This document shows, in pieces, positions 40,829-51,014 of a stretch of DNA of 64,000 nucleotides; the stretch's first letter is position 1, and each line of letters opens with the position of its first letter. The translations under genes and the position numbers were made by a program. A model generated the notes under the pieces. It did not search any database. It was given only the letters and a program-made list of their open reading frames with translations, and had not been told where the DNA came from. Origin of the DNA: Pseudomonadota bacterium (GTDB taxonomy: Bacteria; Pseudomonadota; Gammaproteobacteria; Burkholderiales; Thiobacillaceae); the NCBI GenBank assembly GCA_021826065.1, contig JAKADY010000006.1, forward strand, positions 32,758 to 96,757. The letters are read 5' to 3'.

Positions 40829-41689
40829 ATGCCCAAGGCGGCCCGTGTCCTGCTCTATACACTACCGCTGCTTTTGACGAGCGGCGATGCCCTCGCCTGG
40901 GGGCTGCAGACCCATGTCTATTTCGCCCAGCTCCTGATCTGGGCCGTGCCCCTGCTCGATCCGGCCCTGCGCCGTGCCGTACTGCGCCATCCTCAGCTCG
41001 CCATGGCCGGCGCCTGCATGCCCGATCTGGCCTTGGTGGGGCCGCGCCTGGGCAGCGATGCCTTCGCCCTGACCCATCGCTGGGCGAGCGCCCATGATCT
41101 GCTCGTGGGCGCCAGCGACGAGGCCGAGCAGGCGATCGCCGTGGGCTATGCCAGCCATTTGCTGGTGGACATCATCGCCCACAACCACTTCGTGCCCGCG
41201 CACGAGAAGCTGCTCGTGGACATCCCCTGGCTCACCCATGTCAGCGTCGAATGGGCCATGGATGCCCACGTCGCGCGGCACGCCTTCGCGCAGCCGGCCG
41301 CCGTGCTGCTGGAACACGAGCTGCACGTGGCCGATTTCGCCGCTCGGCATTTCGGCTGCAGCGGCCGCCTCGCGCTGCGGGCGGTGCGCCTGCTCGGCCG
41401 GGCCGACCATGGGCTGCGCCGCTCGCGCATCCCCGAGGCCTGCTATCGCCTGCTGCGCCTGGACCGCACGCTGCGGCAGCGTTTCGACGACTACATCCAG
41501 GCCACCACCCGCCGGCTCGCCCAGCTCAACCGGGTGCTCAACCAGGAGTCGCCGGTCTGGGAGGCCGAGCTTCACTGCCCCGTGACCAAGAGGGCGCGTC
41601 TTAAGCCCTTCAGCCGGGCCGAGCTGCGCCGCCTGCTGCCCCTGCCGCACGACCTCTTCCACCCCGAGGAGGCGCGTCTGGCCGCCTGA
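40829..41689 (+). CDS. Zinc-dependent phospholipase C-like protein
   Basis: 286 residues. A signal peptide ends before ALAWGLQTHVYFAQL, and Trp as the likely mature N-terminal residue is typical of zinc phospholipases C, whose amino terminus is a zinc ligand. Histidines in AGYASHLLVDIIAHNHFVPA-like (SHLLVDIIAHNHF) and HVSVEWAMDAHVARH supply the other ligands. The expected role is phospholipid hydrolysis in the periplasm; substrate untested. Start is ATG 40829 rather than earlier codons, because it places the signal peptide first. Confidence 0.82.
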   Translation: MPKAARVLLYTLPLLLTSGDALAWGLQTHVYFAQLLIWAVPLLDPALRRAVLRHPQLAMAGACMPDLALVGPRLGSDAFALTHRWASAHDLLVGASDEAEQAIAVGYASHLLVDIIAHNHFVPAHEKLLVDIPWLTHVSVEWAMDAHVARHAFAQPAAVLLEHELHVADFAARHFGCSGRLALRAVRLLGRADHGLRRSRIPEACYRLLRLDRTLRQRFDDYIQATTRRLAQLNRVLNQESPVWEAELHCPVTKRARLKPFSRAELRRLLPLPHDLFHPEEARLAA

Positions 41690-41696
41690 GCCGCTA

Positions 41697-42254
41697 TCAG
41701 AACAGGCTGGCGAGATAGAGGCCGGCGAGGGCGATGGTGGCGCCGATCAGCGCGCCCACCAAGACATCCGAGAGGTAGTGCAAGCCCAGGATCAGGCGCG
41801 AGGCGGCCACCAGCAGGGCAAAGGCGGCGAGCCAGGGGGTCAGCAGCGGATAATAGACCGAGGCGACCACGGTGAAGGCCACCGCGTGCAGGGTATGGCC
41901 GGAGGGGAAGCTGTAGAGGTCCAACGGCAGGGTGGTGAGGCGGATGCCTGGATAGCGCTGGCAGGGGCGTTGGCGGGTGGTCGTCTGCTTGATCCAGCGA
42001 TAGGTCAGGGTGCAGGCCACCCCCGTCAGGATCATCACCACGACGGGTTTCAGGGCCGCCGTACCGTCGAACAGCAGCAGACCGGCCATCAACAGGTACC
42101 AGAACAAGCCATCCCCCAGGCGGCTGACCCCGCCGAAGAAGGCTGACCACAGCCGCCGGCTGTTGGGCTGGTTGAAACGCAGGGCCAGGCGATGCTCCCA
42201 GGCGGTGAAGCGGTCGAGCAGCCGGCGCAGGCCGTGATGGTCGTGGGTCAGCAT
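41697..42254 (-). CDS. PAP2-family membrane phosphatase
   Basis: 185 residues, about five membrane segments. The PAP2 motifs are KQTTTRQRP, PSGHTLHAVAFTVV and SRLILGLHYLSDVLVGAL. Members dephosphorylate phosphatidate, undecaprenyl diphosphate or similar lipids. Ends eight bases from the phospholipase-like gene, convergently. Confidence 0.92.
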   Translation of the reverse strand: MLTHDHHGLRRLLDRFTAWEHRLALRFNQPNSRRLWSAFFGGVSRLGDGLFWYLLMAGLLLFDGTAALKPVVVMILTGVACTLTYRWIKQTTTRQRPCQRYPGIRLTTLPLDLYSFPSGHTLHAVAFTVVASVYYPLLTPWLAAFALLVAASRLILGLHYLSDVLVGALIGATIALAGLYLASLF

Positions 42255-42258
42255 GTCA

Positions 42259-42320
42259 GGACGAGGCCCGCTTGCGGGCCGAGCCATACGCGCCGCCAGC
42301 GGCGCTCCTATGGGTCGGGG
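42259..42320. repeat. Paired palindromes between genes
   Basis: GGCCCGC-TT-GCGGGCC and GCGCCGC-CA-GCGGCGC form two adjacent hairpins. They may end the glycosyltransferase transcript. Confidence 0.45.
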
Positions 42321-42331
42321 TGCGTTTCATC

Positions 42332-43564
42332 CTAGGTGTTCCCGAGTTCCGCGCCGAAGAGCGCCTTTTCATGATAGGCCTCGTGGCTGCGAACGATATC
42401 CAGAAATATGCCCTCCAGCTGGACGAAGATGCGTTCCCAGGACAGGTCCAGGGCCGTGAGACGGGCGTGCGCACCGATCGACCGGCGCAGGGTCTCATCC
42501 TGGCTCAGACGCAGGGCCTGGGCGATAAATTCCCCGTTGTCGCCATAGGGTGCCTTGAGACCATTGTGCCCGTGGCGGACGTGCTCGGCGGCCGCCGCAT
42601 AGTCGAAGGCGACGCTCGCCAGTCCGCTGGCCATGGCCTCGAGCAATACGTTGCCGAAGGTCTCGGTCAGGCTGGGGAAGAGGAAGAGGTCGGCCGAGGC
42701 ATAGTGGGTCGCCAGGTCCTCGCCGCGCCGGGCGCCGCAGAAGATGATGTCGGGCTGTGCGGCCTTGAGTGCGGTGAGCGCCGGACCTTCACCCACCACG
42801 ACCAGGCGCGCATCCGGCCGCACCTTTGCGATGGTCCTATGCGCCTGCACCAACAGGTCCAGGTTCTTTTCCGGCGCGACCCTTCCGACATAAAGGACGG
42901 CGAGCCCCTTCTCGCCCACCCCCCAGGACGCGCGCAGCGCCTGACTGCGCCGCGCCGGGTCGAATAGCTGGGTGTCCACCCCGCGCGCCACCACCTCCAG
43001 ATTGCGAAACCCGGCCTGTTCCAGATCGCGGCGTATGGTGAGCGAGGGCACCATGGTCACCTGCGCCTGGTTGTGGAACCGACGCAGATAGGCGGCGATG
43101 GGACGCTTGAGCCAGCCCAGCCCGTAATGCCGGCTGTAGCTGTGGAAATTGGTGTGAAAATCGGTGGCCACGGGGATGCGCAGGGTCCGGGCCGCGGCCA
43201 CTGCGGACCAGCCCAGGGGCCCCTCGGTCACCACGTGCACCACGTCCGGCCGTTTGACCGACCAGATCCGCCGCAGCGTCGACTTCGCCGGCAGCCCCAT
43301 TTTCAGCCCGGAATAGCGCGGGATTGGTACCCCCGGCTGCAACACCTGCTCCAGGTTCGACTCCTCGACGGGGACGTCGGCCGGACTCTGGCGCGGACGG
43401 ATCAACTGCACCTGATGCTCCCGCGCCTGCAGGGCGCGCACGAAGCGCCCCAAGGTCATCGCCACCCCGTTGATCTCGGGCGGATAGGTCTCGGTCACAA
43501 CCGCGATGCGCAGCCGCCTGCGCTCGACGGGCAATTGCTGAAAGGCAAGATCCGAGGCCAACAT
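42332..43564 (-). CDS. GT4-family glycosyltransferase
   Basis: 410 residues. IAVVTETYPPEINGVAMTLG is the N-terminal signature of GT4 mannosyl/glucosyl transferases. The C-terminal nucleotide site is LLYVGRVAPEKNLDLLVQAH-like (VLYVGRVAPEKNLDLL), with FPSLTETFGNVLLEAMASGL (EX7E). It is close to GDP-mannose-dependent alpha-mannosyltransferases. Its acceptor is unknown; the adjacent PAP2 enzyme suggests a glycolipid. Confidence 0.9.
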   Translation of the reverse strand: MLASDLAFQQLPVERRRLRIAVVTETYPPEINGVAMTLGRFVRALQAREHQVQLIRPRQSPADVPVEESNLEQVLQPGVPIPRYSGLKMGLPAKSTLRRIWSVKRPDVVHVVTEGPLGWSAVAAARTLRIPVATDFHTNFHSYSRHYGLGWLKRPIAAYLRRFHNQAQVTMVPSLTIRRDLEQAGFRNLEVVARGVDTQLFDPARRSQALRASWGVGEKGLAVLYVGRVAPEKNLDLLVQAHRTIAKVRPDARLVVVGEGPALTALKAAQPDIIFCGARRGEDLATHYASADLFLFPSLTETFGNVLLEAMASGLASVAFDYAAAAEHVRHGHNGLKAPYGDNGEFIAQALRLSQDETLRRSIGAHARLTALDLSWERIFVQLEGIFLDIVRSHEAYHEKALFGAELGNT

Positions 43565-43650
43565 AGCCTTCCAGCATCCCCGACGAAGGCGACAAGCGGA
43601 TGACAGAACGATGAAGCCTTGATGACACCTTGTCGGACCGGGCTTCAGAC

Positions 43651-43680
43651 TTGACTTGGGCAGCGCGCTTGGCGTTTAAT
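43651..43680 (+). promoter_or_regulatory. Promoter of tRNA-Phe
   Basis: TTGACT at 43651-43656, 18 bases, TTTAAT at 43675-43680, 38 bases before the tRNA. Confidence 0.75.
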
Positions 43681-43718
43681 GCCAGCTTTGCTCGCGCCCG
43701 CAGGGCCGCGAGACGTAT

Positions 43719-43794
<76 letters not shown>

Positions 43795-43844
43795 TTTATA
43801 ATCAATAACTTGGGAAGCAAATCTCAGGTCATTTCTGGAAATCC

Positions 43845-43864
43845 GTGTGCAATAAATTGCACAC
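43845..43864. terminator. Perfect palindrome after tRNA-Phe
   Basis: GTGTGCAAT-AA-ATTGCACAC is a 9-bp perfect stem, AT-rich compared with its surroundings. It could end transcripts from either side or mark an old integration site; no U-tract. Confidence 0.5.
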
Positions 43865-43884
43865 GACATCTTTGTCCTAAATTC

Positions 43885-45035
43885 TAGGGTAAGGTCCGGG
43901 GCGTACTCACTGACCGCCCCGGCCCGGAATTCGGCGCCCCGTTTGAGGTCGGGGCCACACCTGAATCCGGCGTGTCACAGCCACGCCAAAGCTGTTCCTC
44001 TAGTCTTGACCTCCTTCCTTGGTGCTCCCCCACCCCGCCAAGGGTGAAGCGCCTGTCCACCACCGACGCCAATCGGTGGTGAACGGTTACAAGCAATCGC
44101 GCCGCCAGGCGCGCTAAGTCTCGTTTACCCCTGCCGTCTTTCGGCCGCCGGTCGCCCGGCCGTCGTTCATGCGCTTCGACCACATCGCGCATGAACTTTC
44201 GACGCCTACTCAACGACGCTCCCAGTCTTCCAAACCGCTTTTGTCGGCGGTTCCGCCCTGTTGTCCGGTGCCACCCGGACGGCGTGAAGACCTTCCCACG
44301 TTAGCGTGTCGCTACTGCGCACATGCACGCCACTGCCTCGCAATTGTGCCTAGCCTTCCGGCTTTCCTTGGATTTCCCCCGCCCGATGTTCCATAGCGGC
44401 TGGGGTACTCGGCACAATGCTTCCGACTGTGGTCACCGCGGACTGAGGCCGCGGAGATGGCTTGCATGCACTCCCGAACGCCTCCCCTTCCGGAGGCGAT
44501 TAGACGCTTGAGCTATCCATCGACCTGGCCTGCTTGCGCACGCCAGTGCCATCGGTTCCGGCCTTCGCCTTACCGACTCGCCAGGGTCTCCCCCAGCGCC
44601 TGAAGCCCACGTCTCGGGCAGACGTTGTACGGTTACCCGCACCCCGTCGGCGGTACTAATGCCCTCCTGTGGAGGACTCCCGCTTTCGCTTCACGCAGGG
44701 TCATTCCGGTCACCCGGACGCCCGTTTCCGTGTCGCCCAACATTCTTTCGTTGTCTGGATTGGGTCGAAAGAGGTTGGCAGCCTCCAGCGCCCGTTGCCA
44801 CGCAGCGAGCCCCATTACGGGCACTGCGCGACGGGGGTAAGGCTCGGCGGTTTGGCGACCGCCGAGAGAGACACTTGCAGGGGGATGTTGGCGCATCCCC
44901 CTGCCGTTTGGCGGCGTGGGGGACGTTTGGCGCCGTCCCGATGCTGTGTTGCCTCGCTTTTCAGCTGGCCTGTCCTGTATAGACACCGCTCGGGCGAATT
45001 TTGCGGGGACACCCCAGCCGGGTTTCCCCGCACCC
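43885..45035 (-). ncRNA. Candidate giant structured RNA
   Basis: No frame here looks coding, yet it is dense with strong hairpins: 43896-43922 (8 bp), 44058-44081 (9 bp), 44165-44196 (10 bp), 44479-44498 (7 bp), 44843-44866 (9 bp), 44878-44903 (10 bp) and 44920-44939 (6 bp). On the minus strand the unpaired stretches are rich in A and include a GGAA tetraloop (AGCC-GGAA-GGCT) and many GAAA or CAAA runs, which indicates strand. It would run toward tRNA-Phe. Families to test are GOLLD, ROOL, HEARO and group II introns. Boundaries are approximate. Confidence 0.55.
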
Positions 45036-45042
45036 CTTCCCG

Positions 45043-45285
45043 TTAACCTAAAAACCGCAGTTGACCGCTCTTATAGCTTCGTAACAGCTCGATGGTGCAA
45101 GAGATTTTGCCTCCGGTCATCCGCTCCCAGAGGGTGAACACGCTACGCGCCCGCCTTCGGTCTTGTACGCCCGTCTGGCTGCGTTGCTCCTCCTTGCAGG
45201 GGGCTACCCTGCGGCGTCGTCGCGCCTTGCCAGCCGGTCGTACAAGCCCGCCTTCGGGCGCGTTCAACTGCGGTTTTTAGGTTAA
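45043..45285. mobile_element. MITE-like element with TTAA duplication
   Basis: CCTAAAAACCGCAGTTGA at 45047-45064 is repeated exactly in inverse at 45264-45281, and TTAA lies outside each end. The 200-base interior encodes no transposase. Size, perfect termini and a 4-bp flank fit a non-autonomous element moved in trans. The parent family is not identified. Confidence 0.8.
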
Positions 45286-45406
45286 AGGAACATCCTGTAG
45301 TGTGTGCTGAACCGATTCAAACCACATCGCTGCATCAAGGACTTGGCTTCGCCCACCCGGTGGCTATACCGAGTGCCGGCATGTGCCGGTTTATGGGAGA
45401 GAAGCG

Positions 45407-46174
45407 ATGCAGTTTCCGAAGCTGGTGCCGGCCGGCACCTCGTACGTAAAAATCCCCATGTCCAAGCGCGCGGCGATGCGCGTGCTCCTGGAGACGGTGC
45501 AGCGCGGTTGCCGATTCTGGTGTGCAGGCCGTGTTCATCCCGAGAAGGCGCTCGGGTTTGCGGAGAAGATGGCGAAGCTCTATCAGGCCGATGCCAGTGC
45601 GGCGCAGCGGGCGTATGCCAAACGCCTGGGGCGGGCCAACACCACGGTCTTGATGTTTCCGGAAAACGCGGAATCCATCTTGTGGTGGTTGCTGGTGACA
45701 CCTGGCGATGGTCTGGTGTTCGAGCGCGAGAAGCTACAGGATGCGCACGAAAAGCGCAGCCGTCTCACGTGGCAAGATCAATACGAACTCGTGCACGAAC
45801 AGCGCCCGCGCAACCAGGGTGGTGGCCGGCACTGGACCTGGCGGCTCACCTCACAGCGTTATGCACAGCTCGATGCTGCGATGCGCGAGCTTGCCGCTGC
45901 ACACGGCGGGCAAGACCGACGCGACGATCTCGACGCACTGGTGCAGGCACTCATGCGCATGCCGGGGTTTCATGGCGTGCGCGCGCAGATCATCGAGTTG
46001 CTGCAGATCGGTCGCGTGGCCTGGGCGCGCACGCATCGCAAGTCCGACACGTATCCCTGGCCGGAGCGTGTGCCGTACCTGGACAAAGGGTTTGCCTGCT
46101 ACCACTCACCAGAGCCGCTGCGGTTGGATGGTCTGGTGCGTCTGCTGAGAGTGGAAGCGGCAGGGCTGACCTGA
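45407..46174 (+). CDS. Unknown accessory protein (255 aa)
   Basis: ATG 45407 after GGGAGAGAAG. MQFPKLVPAGTSYVKIPMSK opens a mixed domain with FWCAGRVHPEKALGFAEKMA, VLMFPENAESILWWLLVTPG and the charged ENREKLQDAH-like EREKLQDAHEKRSRLTWQD. It ends in a helical half rich in Arg and Trp. No motif is recognised. TTGGCT-16-TATACC about 40 bases upstream is a possible promoter. Its place between a MITE and VapBC, with unusual codon mix, suggests mobile origin. Confidence 0.7.
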   Translation: MQFPKLVPAGTSYVKIPMSKRAAMRVLLETVQRGCRFWCAGRVHPEKALGFAEKMAKLYQADASAAQRAYAKRLGRANTTVLMFPENAESILWWLLVTPGDGLVFEREKLQDAHEKRSRLTWQDQYELVHEQRPRNQGGGRHWTWRLTSQRYAQLDAAMRELAAAHGGQDRRDDLDALVQALMRMPGFHGVRAQIIELLQIGRVAWARTHRKSDTYPWPERVPYLDKGFACYHSPEPLRLDGLVRLLRVEAAGLT

Positions 46175-46220
46175 GGGCTTCGGCGGCACAGTGGCAACCC
46201 TTAAGGTTACAGCCGATCCT

Positions 46221-46654
46221 TTACGGTTCGATCCCCCTGCTGGCAGACAGGCCGAGCAGGCGGGCGGCTTTGAGCAGCCCTTGATCCAGACTGTAACAAA
46301 TGTGTGCGCCATGGTTGCGGGCGATGGCGAGGTGTAGGGCATCGCCGGCGCGAAGGCCGGTTTCATGGTGTTTGGGATACTCCGTGGCCAGATCGAAATC
46401 CGCCGCGTGCGGGGTGAGCACGTGAAAGGACTCGGCCGTAAGGCGATCGAACTGTGCCAAGGCAGCCCAGGCATCGCCGGGACTCAGTGTCCGCATCCTG
46501 ACCTCACGGGCAAGCAGGCTGGCGAACTCAGTGCGTGTCCAGTGGCTGATGGCAAGCTCGCCCGCAGGCAGTCCGGTGAGAAAGGTTTCGACCTTGGCGC
46601 TGGTGTCTTCTTCGAGGATGAGGGGGGTGAGGAAACTAGTATCGAAATACAGCA

Positions 46655-46655
<1 letters not shown>
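46221..46655 (-). CDS. vapC: VapC-family PIN-domain toxin
   Basis: About 144 residues. PIN acidic residues are in MLYFDTSFLTPL (D5), WTRTEFASLLAREV and LRAGDALHLAIARNHGAHI, with LDQGLLKAARLLG at the end. VapC toxins cut initiator tRNA or rRNA. ATG 46655 overlaps the vapB stop; a GTG three bases earlier is an alternative. Confidence 0.9.
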
Positions 46656-47975
<1,320 letters not shown>

Positions 47976-48677
47976 CTAATATGCCCGGTTGAGCCAGCGC
48001 TCGGCCTTCGCCTGGGTCTGCAGGGCCTTGTAGCTGGTGAGATCCCGCGCCGTGGCCAGGTGTAGCGCCACGAGCCACAATTGGGCGGTGGCCAGGGCGT
48101 CGGCCAGGGCGCTGTGGCGCGCATAGTTGGGGATGCCGTAGAGCGCGGTCCAGTCGTCCAGCGACTTGTGGCTGCCGATCAGGTCGGGCCGCAACACCGG
48201 CATGACATAGGCCAGGTCCAGCCACTGCCGTCGGCACCGGAGGCCCAGGTGCCGGACGAGCGCCCGCTCGATCATGGTCTGGTCGAAGACGGCGTGGTAG
48301 GCGATGAAGGGGGCCTTGCCGGCAAAGTCGAGAAAGGCGAGCAGGGCCTCGGCCGGGGGCAGGCCCTCGCGTTGGCGCTCGCCGCCGATGCCGTGCACCA
48401 GGATGTTGTCGCGGTCGCTCACCGCCGCCTGGCGCAGGATCACCTCGAAGCTCTGCGACAGGGCTATGCGCCCGGCTTCGACGACACAGGCGCCGATGGC
48501 GATGAGGTGGTCGCGTTTGATGTCCAGTCCGGTGCTCTCGACGTCCACCACCACATACCGGGCCTGCATGTGGGGTGTGCCGAGATCCGCCTCGGGCAGG
48601 GCCTCCCAGGCGGCCAGCCGCTGTCGTTGCGCCGCGTCGAGGGCGGGCGGTTTGTGCAGCAGACGGGAGAGGAACAT
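47976..48677 (-). CDS. DnaQ-like 3'-5' exonuclease
   Basis: 233 residues from ATG 48677. Exo I is VVVDVESTGLD, Exo II FIAYHAVFDQTMIERALV, Exo III HSALADALATAQLW. It includes HGIGGERQREGLPPAEALL. The family is DNA polymerase III epsilon-like, and a pairing with CBS/DUF294 genes as here is common in proteobacteria. Its biological role in that pair is not established. Confidence 0.92.
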   Translation of the reverse strand: MFLSRLLHKPPALDAAQRQRLAAWEALPEADLGTPHMQARYVVVDVESTGLDIKRDHLIAIGACVVEAGRIALSQSFEVILRQAAVSDRDNILVHGIGGERQREGLPPAEALLAFLDFAGKAPFIAYHAVFDQTMIERALVRHLGLRCRRQWLDLAYVMPVLRPDLIGSHKSLDDWTALYGIPNYARHSALADALATAQLWLVALHLATARDLTSYKALQTQAKAERWLNRAY

Positions 48678-48705
48678 GCGGGTGAGGGGCGGGCCGTACC
48701 AGCCG

Positions 48706-50595
48706 TCAGACCTTGTAGTCGAGGGCGAGCCGTGCCTGGACCTTGCGCGCCTGGCGGAAGGCCTCCTTGAGGATGCGGCGGTCGAGGTCGTTGAGGTCGT
48801 CGGGGTTGATGCGGTTGTCCATGGCCAGTCCTGCCTCGTGCTTGGCGTGCTGGTTGCGCAGGCGCAGGAGCTGGATGAAGTAGAAGGCGGAGATCCAGGC
48901 CTCGATCTCGCCTGCCGGGATGTTGAGCCGCGGCCCGGCGGCGCGCAGGCGCTGGGCCGTGCCGGTGGCCTCGACGCCGGTGGCCAGGGCGAAGACGCGG
49001 GCGGCATCGACGAAGGGGGTGCTGCCGTTCAGCTTGAGGTCCAGGGTGTGGGCATGCTCGCCCTCCGAGGCCACCACGAAGTCGCGCACCAGGCCCAGGG
49101 GCGGCCGGTTGCGCAGGGCGTTGGCGGCCATCTGGTGCAGGAAGCGGGGGGTGGCGACGGTCCTGGCGAGCAGCCACTGCCGCAGGCTGTCGGCCAGCTC
49201 GGTCTGCCCCAGGAGGGGGCGAAAGTCGAAGAAGATGCTGGCATTGAGCAGGGCCTCGGGGTCGCCGGCGTCGATCCAGTCCGCGAACCGCGCCTTCCAT
49301 TCGTCCAGACTCAGGCACCACTTCGGGTTCATCGCCATGATCTGGCCCTTGCACAGGGGGAAGCCGCAGGCGTCCAGGGCGCGGTTGATGCGCTCGGCCA
49401 CGGGCAGGAGGTCGGCGCGCACCGCGTCGGCCGTCTCGCCGGGCTTGAGGCTGAAGACGATGCCGTTGTCCTGGTCGGTGGACAGGGTCTGCTCCATGCG
49501 CCCCTCGGAGCCGAAGGCGAGCCAGCAGAAGCTGTGCCGGCAGACGTCGGCGGCGTTGCATTCGAGCTCGATCACGCGTTGGGTGAGCAGGTCGTTGAGC
49601 GTGGTGAGGATCTGGGTGAGCTGCTCGGGGGCCACCCCCTGCGCCATCATGTTGTGGCCGAGCTGGAAGATGTCGTCGGCGCAACTCTTGAGACTGTCGA
49701 GGTCGCTGGCGGCGCGGATGCTGGCGGACAGTTGGGTGACGCCGACACGCTGCAGGGTGAAGAGGTCCTTCTCCGACACCACCCCGGTGAGCTTGCCGCC
49801 GTCGGCGAGCAGGACGTGGCGGAAGCCGTGCCGGGCCATGGCCAGGGCCGCCTCGAAGGCGCGCGCCGAGGAGGGCAGCGTCACGGGGTCGGGGGTCATC
49901 ACCGCGCGCATGGGCGTGTCCAGCGGCAGACCGGGCAGCACCACGCGGCCGATCAGGTCGCGCACCGTGAACAGCCCCAAGGGCCGATGCTCGGCATCGA
50001 CCACGACGATGGAGCCGATGCGCTCGTCGCGCATGGTCTCAAGGGCCTGGCGCAGCGGCGTGTCCGCCGTGCAGGTCACCGGCCGGCGCCGGGTGAGGCT
50101 CGCCAGGGGGCTCTCCAGCGAGTGTTGTTCGCTCACCGTGGAGGCGTATTGGGCCTGTACGCTGCGCTGCGATTGCGCGAGCAGCGCGGCGATGCGCCGC
50201 GTGCAGAAGTCGTGGAAGGGGGGCGAGCGCCTGAGCAGTGTATCGAAGTCCTGTGCCGCGAGCTCGTAGCAGAACACGTCGGTCTGGGCGCGGAAGGTGC
50301 TGATCGCCGCCCGCTTGGAGAGCAGCGCGCCGAGCGGGAAGGACTCGCCCTCGTGCAGCTCCAGCCAGGCCCCGCCCTTGGCCGCCTGCTCGCCCTGGAC
50401 CACGCCCTGTTTGATGATGAACAGGCGGTCGACTTCGCCGTGCCGCGGCGAGAGCACCACCTCGCCCTTGGCGTAGTAGGCGAGCTTGAGCCGCTCCGCC
50501 AGCCAGGCCAGGTCCTCCGGGCTCATCGCATCGAAGGGCGCGAAGCGCGCCAGATGATCGACCGTGGCGGCAACCAGTGCGGGGGCGGCGGGCAT
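48706..50595 (-). CDS. cNMP-binding/CBS/DUF294 nucleotidyltransferase protein
   Basis: 629 residues. About 20-135 is a cyclic-nucleotide-binding-like domain (LFIIKQGVVQGEQAAKGGAW). About 160-290 are two CBS motifs (MRDERIGSIVVVDAEHRPLG; MARHGFRHVLLADGGKLTGV). From about 330 there is a GlnD/DUF294 nucleotidyltransferase (WLAFGSEGRMEQTLSTDQDN with the GSxGR...DxD core), followed by the DUF294 C-terminal helices. Signal sensing by ligand with transfer of a nucleotide is inferred; substrate unknown. Confidence 0.92.
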   Translation of the reverse strand: MPAAPALVAATVDHLARFAPFDAMSPEDLAWLAERLKLAYYAKGEVVLSPRHGEVDRLFIIKQGVVQGEQAAKGGAWLELHEGESFPLGALLSKRAAISTFRAQTDVFCYELAAQDFDTLLRRSPPFHDFCTRRIAALLAQSQRSVQAQYASTVSEQHSLESPLASLTRRRPVTCTADTPLRQALETMRDERIGSIVVVDAEHRPLGLFTVRDLIGRVVLPGLPLDTPMRAVMTPDPVTLPSSARAFEAALAMARHGFRHVLLADGGKLTGVVSEKDLFTLQRVGVTQLSASIRAASDLDSLKSCADDIFQLGHNMMAQGVAPEQLTQILTTLNDLLTQRVIELECNAADVCRHSFCWLAFGSEGRMEQTLSTDQDNGIVFSLKPGETADAVRADLLPVAERINRALDACGFPLCKGQIMAMNPKWCLSLDEWKARFADWIDAGDPEALLNASIFFDFRPLLGQTELADSLRQWLLARTVATPRFLHQMAANALRNRPPLGLVRDFVVASEGEHAHTLDLKLNGSTPFVDAARVFALATGVEATGTAQRLRAAGPRLNIPAGEIEAWISAFYFIQLLRLRNQHAKHEAGLAMDNRINPDDLNDLDRRILKEAFRQARKVQARLALDYKV

Positions 50596-50639
50596 CGACG
50601 TCTCTTCCTTTCTGTGAAAGTCGCGCCGGCGACTCTGGA

Positions 50640-50680
50640 AGCACCCCTCCCCAGCAGGCGGGGGAAGGGATGGGGGTGAG
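50640..50680. repeat. REP-like palindrome
   Basis: CACCCCTCCCC-AGCAGG-CGGGGGAAGGG shares the GC-rich palindromic style of those near 34650 and inside leuS. Confidence 0.45.
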
Positions 50681-50735
50681 GGCTCTGTCTATGGCCGAAT
50701 TGTAATGGCCGTGGCCGCCGTCGCGCTGTCGTCGT

Positions 50736-51005
50736 CTAGAGGACCACCTTCACCGCCGGGTGGGCGGTGAGCTCACGGTACAGGGCGTTGAGCTGCTCGC
50801 GCGAGCGGGCGCGGATGACGCAGGTGAGCGAGAGATAACGGCCGCCGGCGGAGACGCGCATCTTAGCCGTCTCCGGGCCGAAGTCCGGGGCGTGGCGCAG
50901 GACGATGCCGACCATGGTCTGGGCGAAGTCGTCCGTGCGCAGCCCGATCACCTTGAGCGGGAAGTCGCAGGGGAAGACGAGGGGCGAGGCTTCCGGGTCT
51001 GGCAT
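50736..51005 (-). CDS. ybeD: YbeD/DUF493 regulatory protein
   Basis: 89 residues. FPCDFPLKVIGLRTDDFAQT, GRYLSLTCVIRARSREQLNA and YRELTAHPAVKVVL are typical. An ACT-like small domain protein of unclear function found between dat and lipB. Nine bases separate it from the aminotransferase; lipB is absent here. Confidence 0.92.
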   Translation of the reverse strand: MPDPEASPLVFPCDFPLKVIGLRTDDFAQTMVGIVLRHAPDFGPETAKMRVSAGGRYLSLTCVIRARSREQLNALYRELTAHPAVKVVL

Positions 51006-51014
51006 GATCCGCCT

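Noticed and set aside
44633..44986. 117-codon minus-strand frame in the non-coding region after tRNA-Phe
   Set aside because: Its codons run through perfect hairpins and A-rich loops, with no ribosome site and no family pattern. Better explained as structured RNA.
43885..45035. Group II intron with reverse transcriptase
   Set aside because: No reverse transcriptase frame is present, and I could not find a clear domain V hairpin. An ORF-less intron is not excluded.
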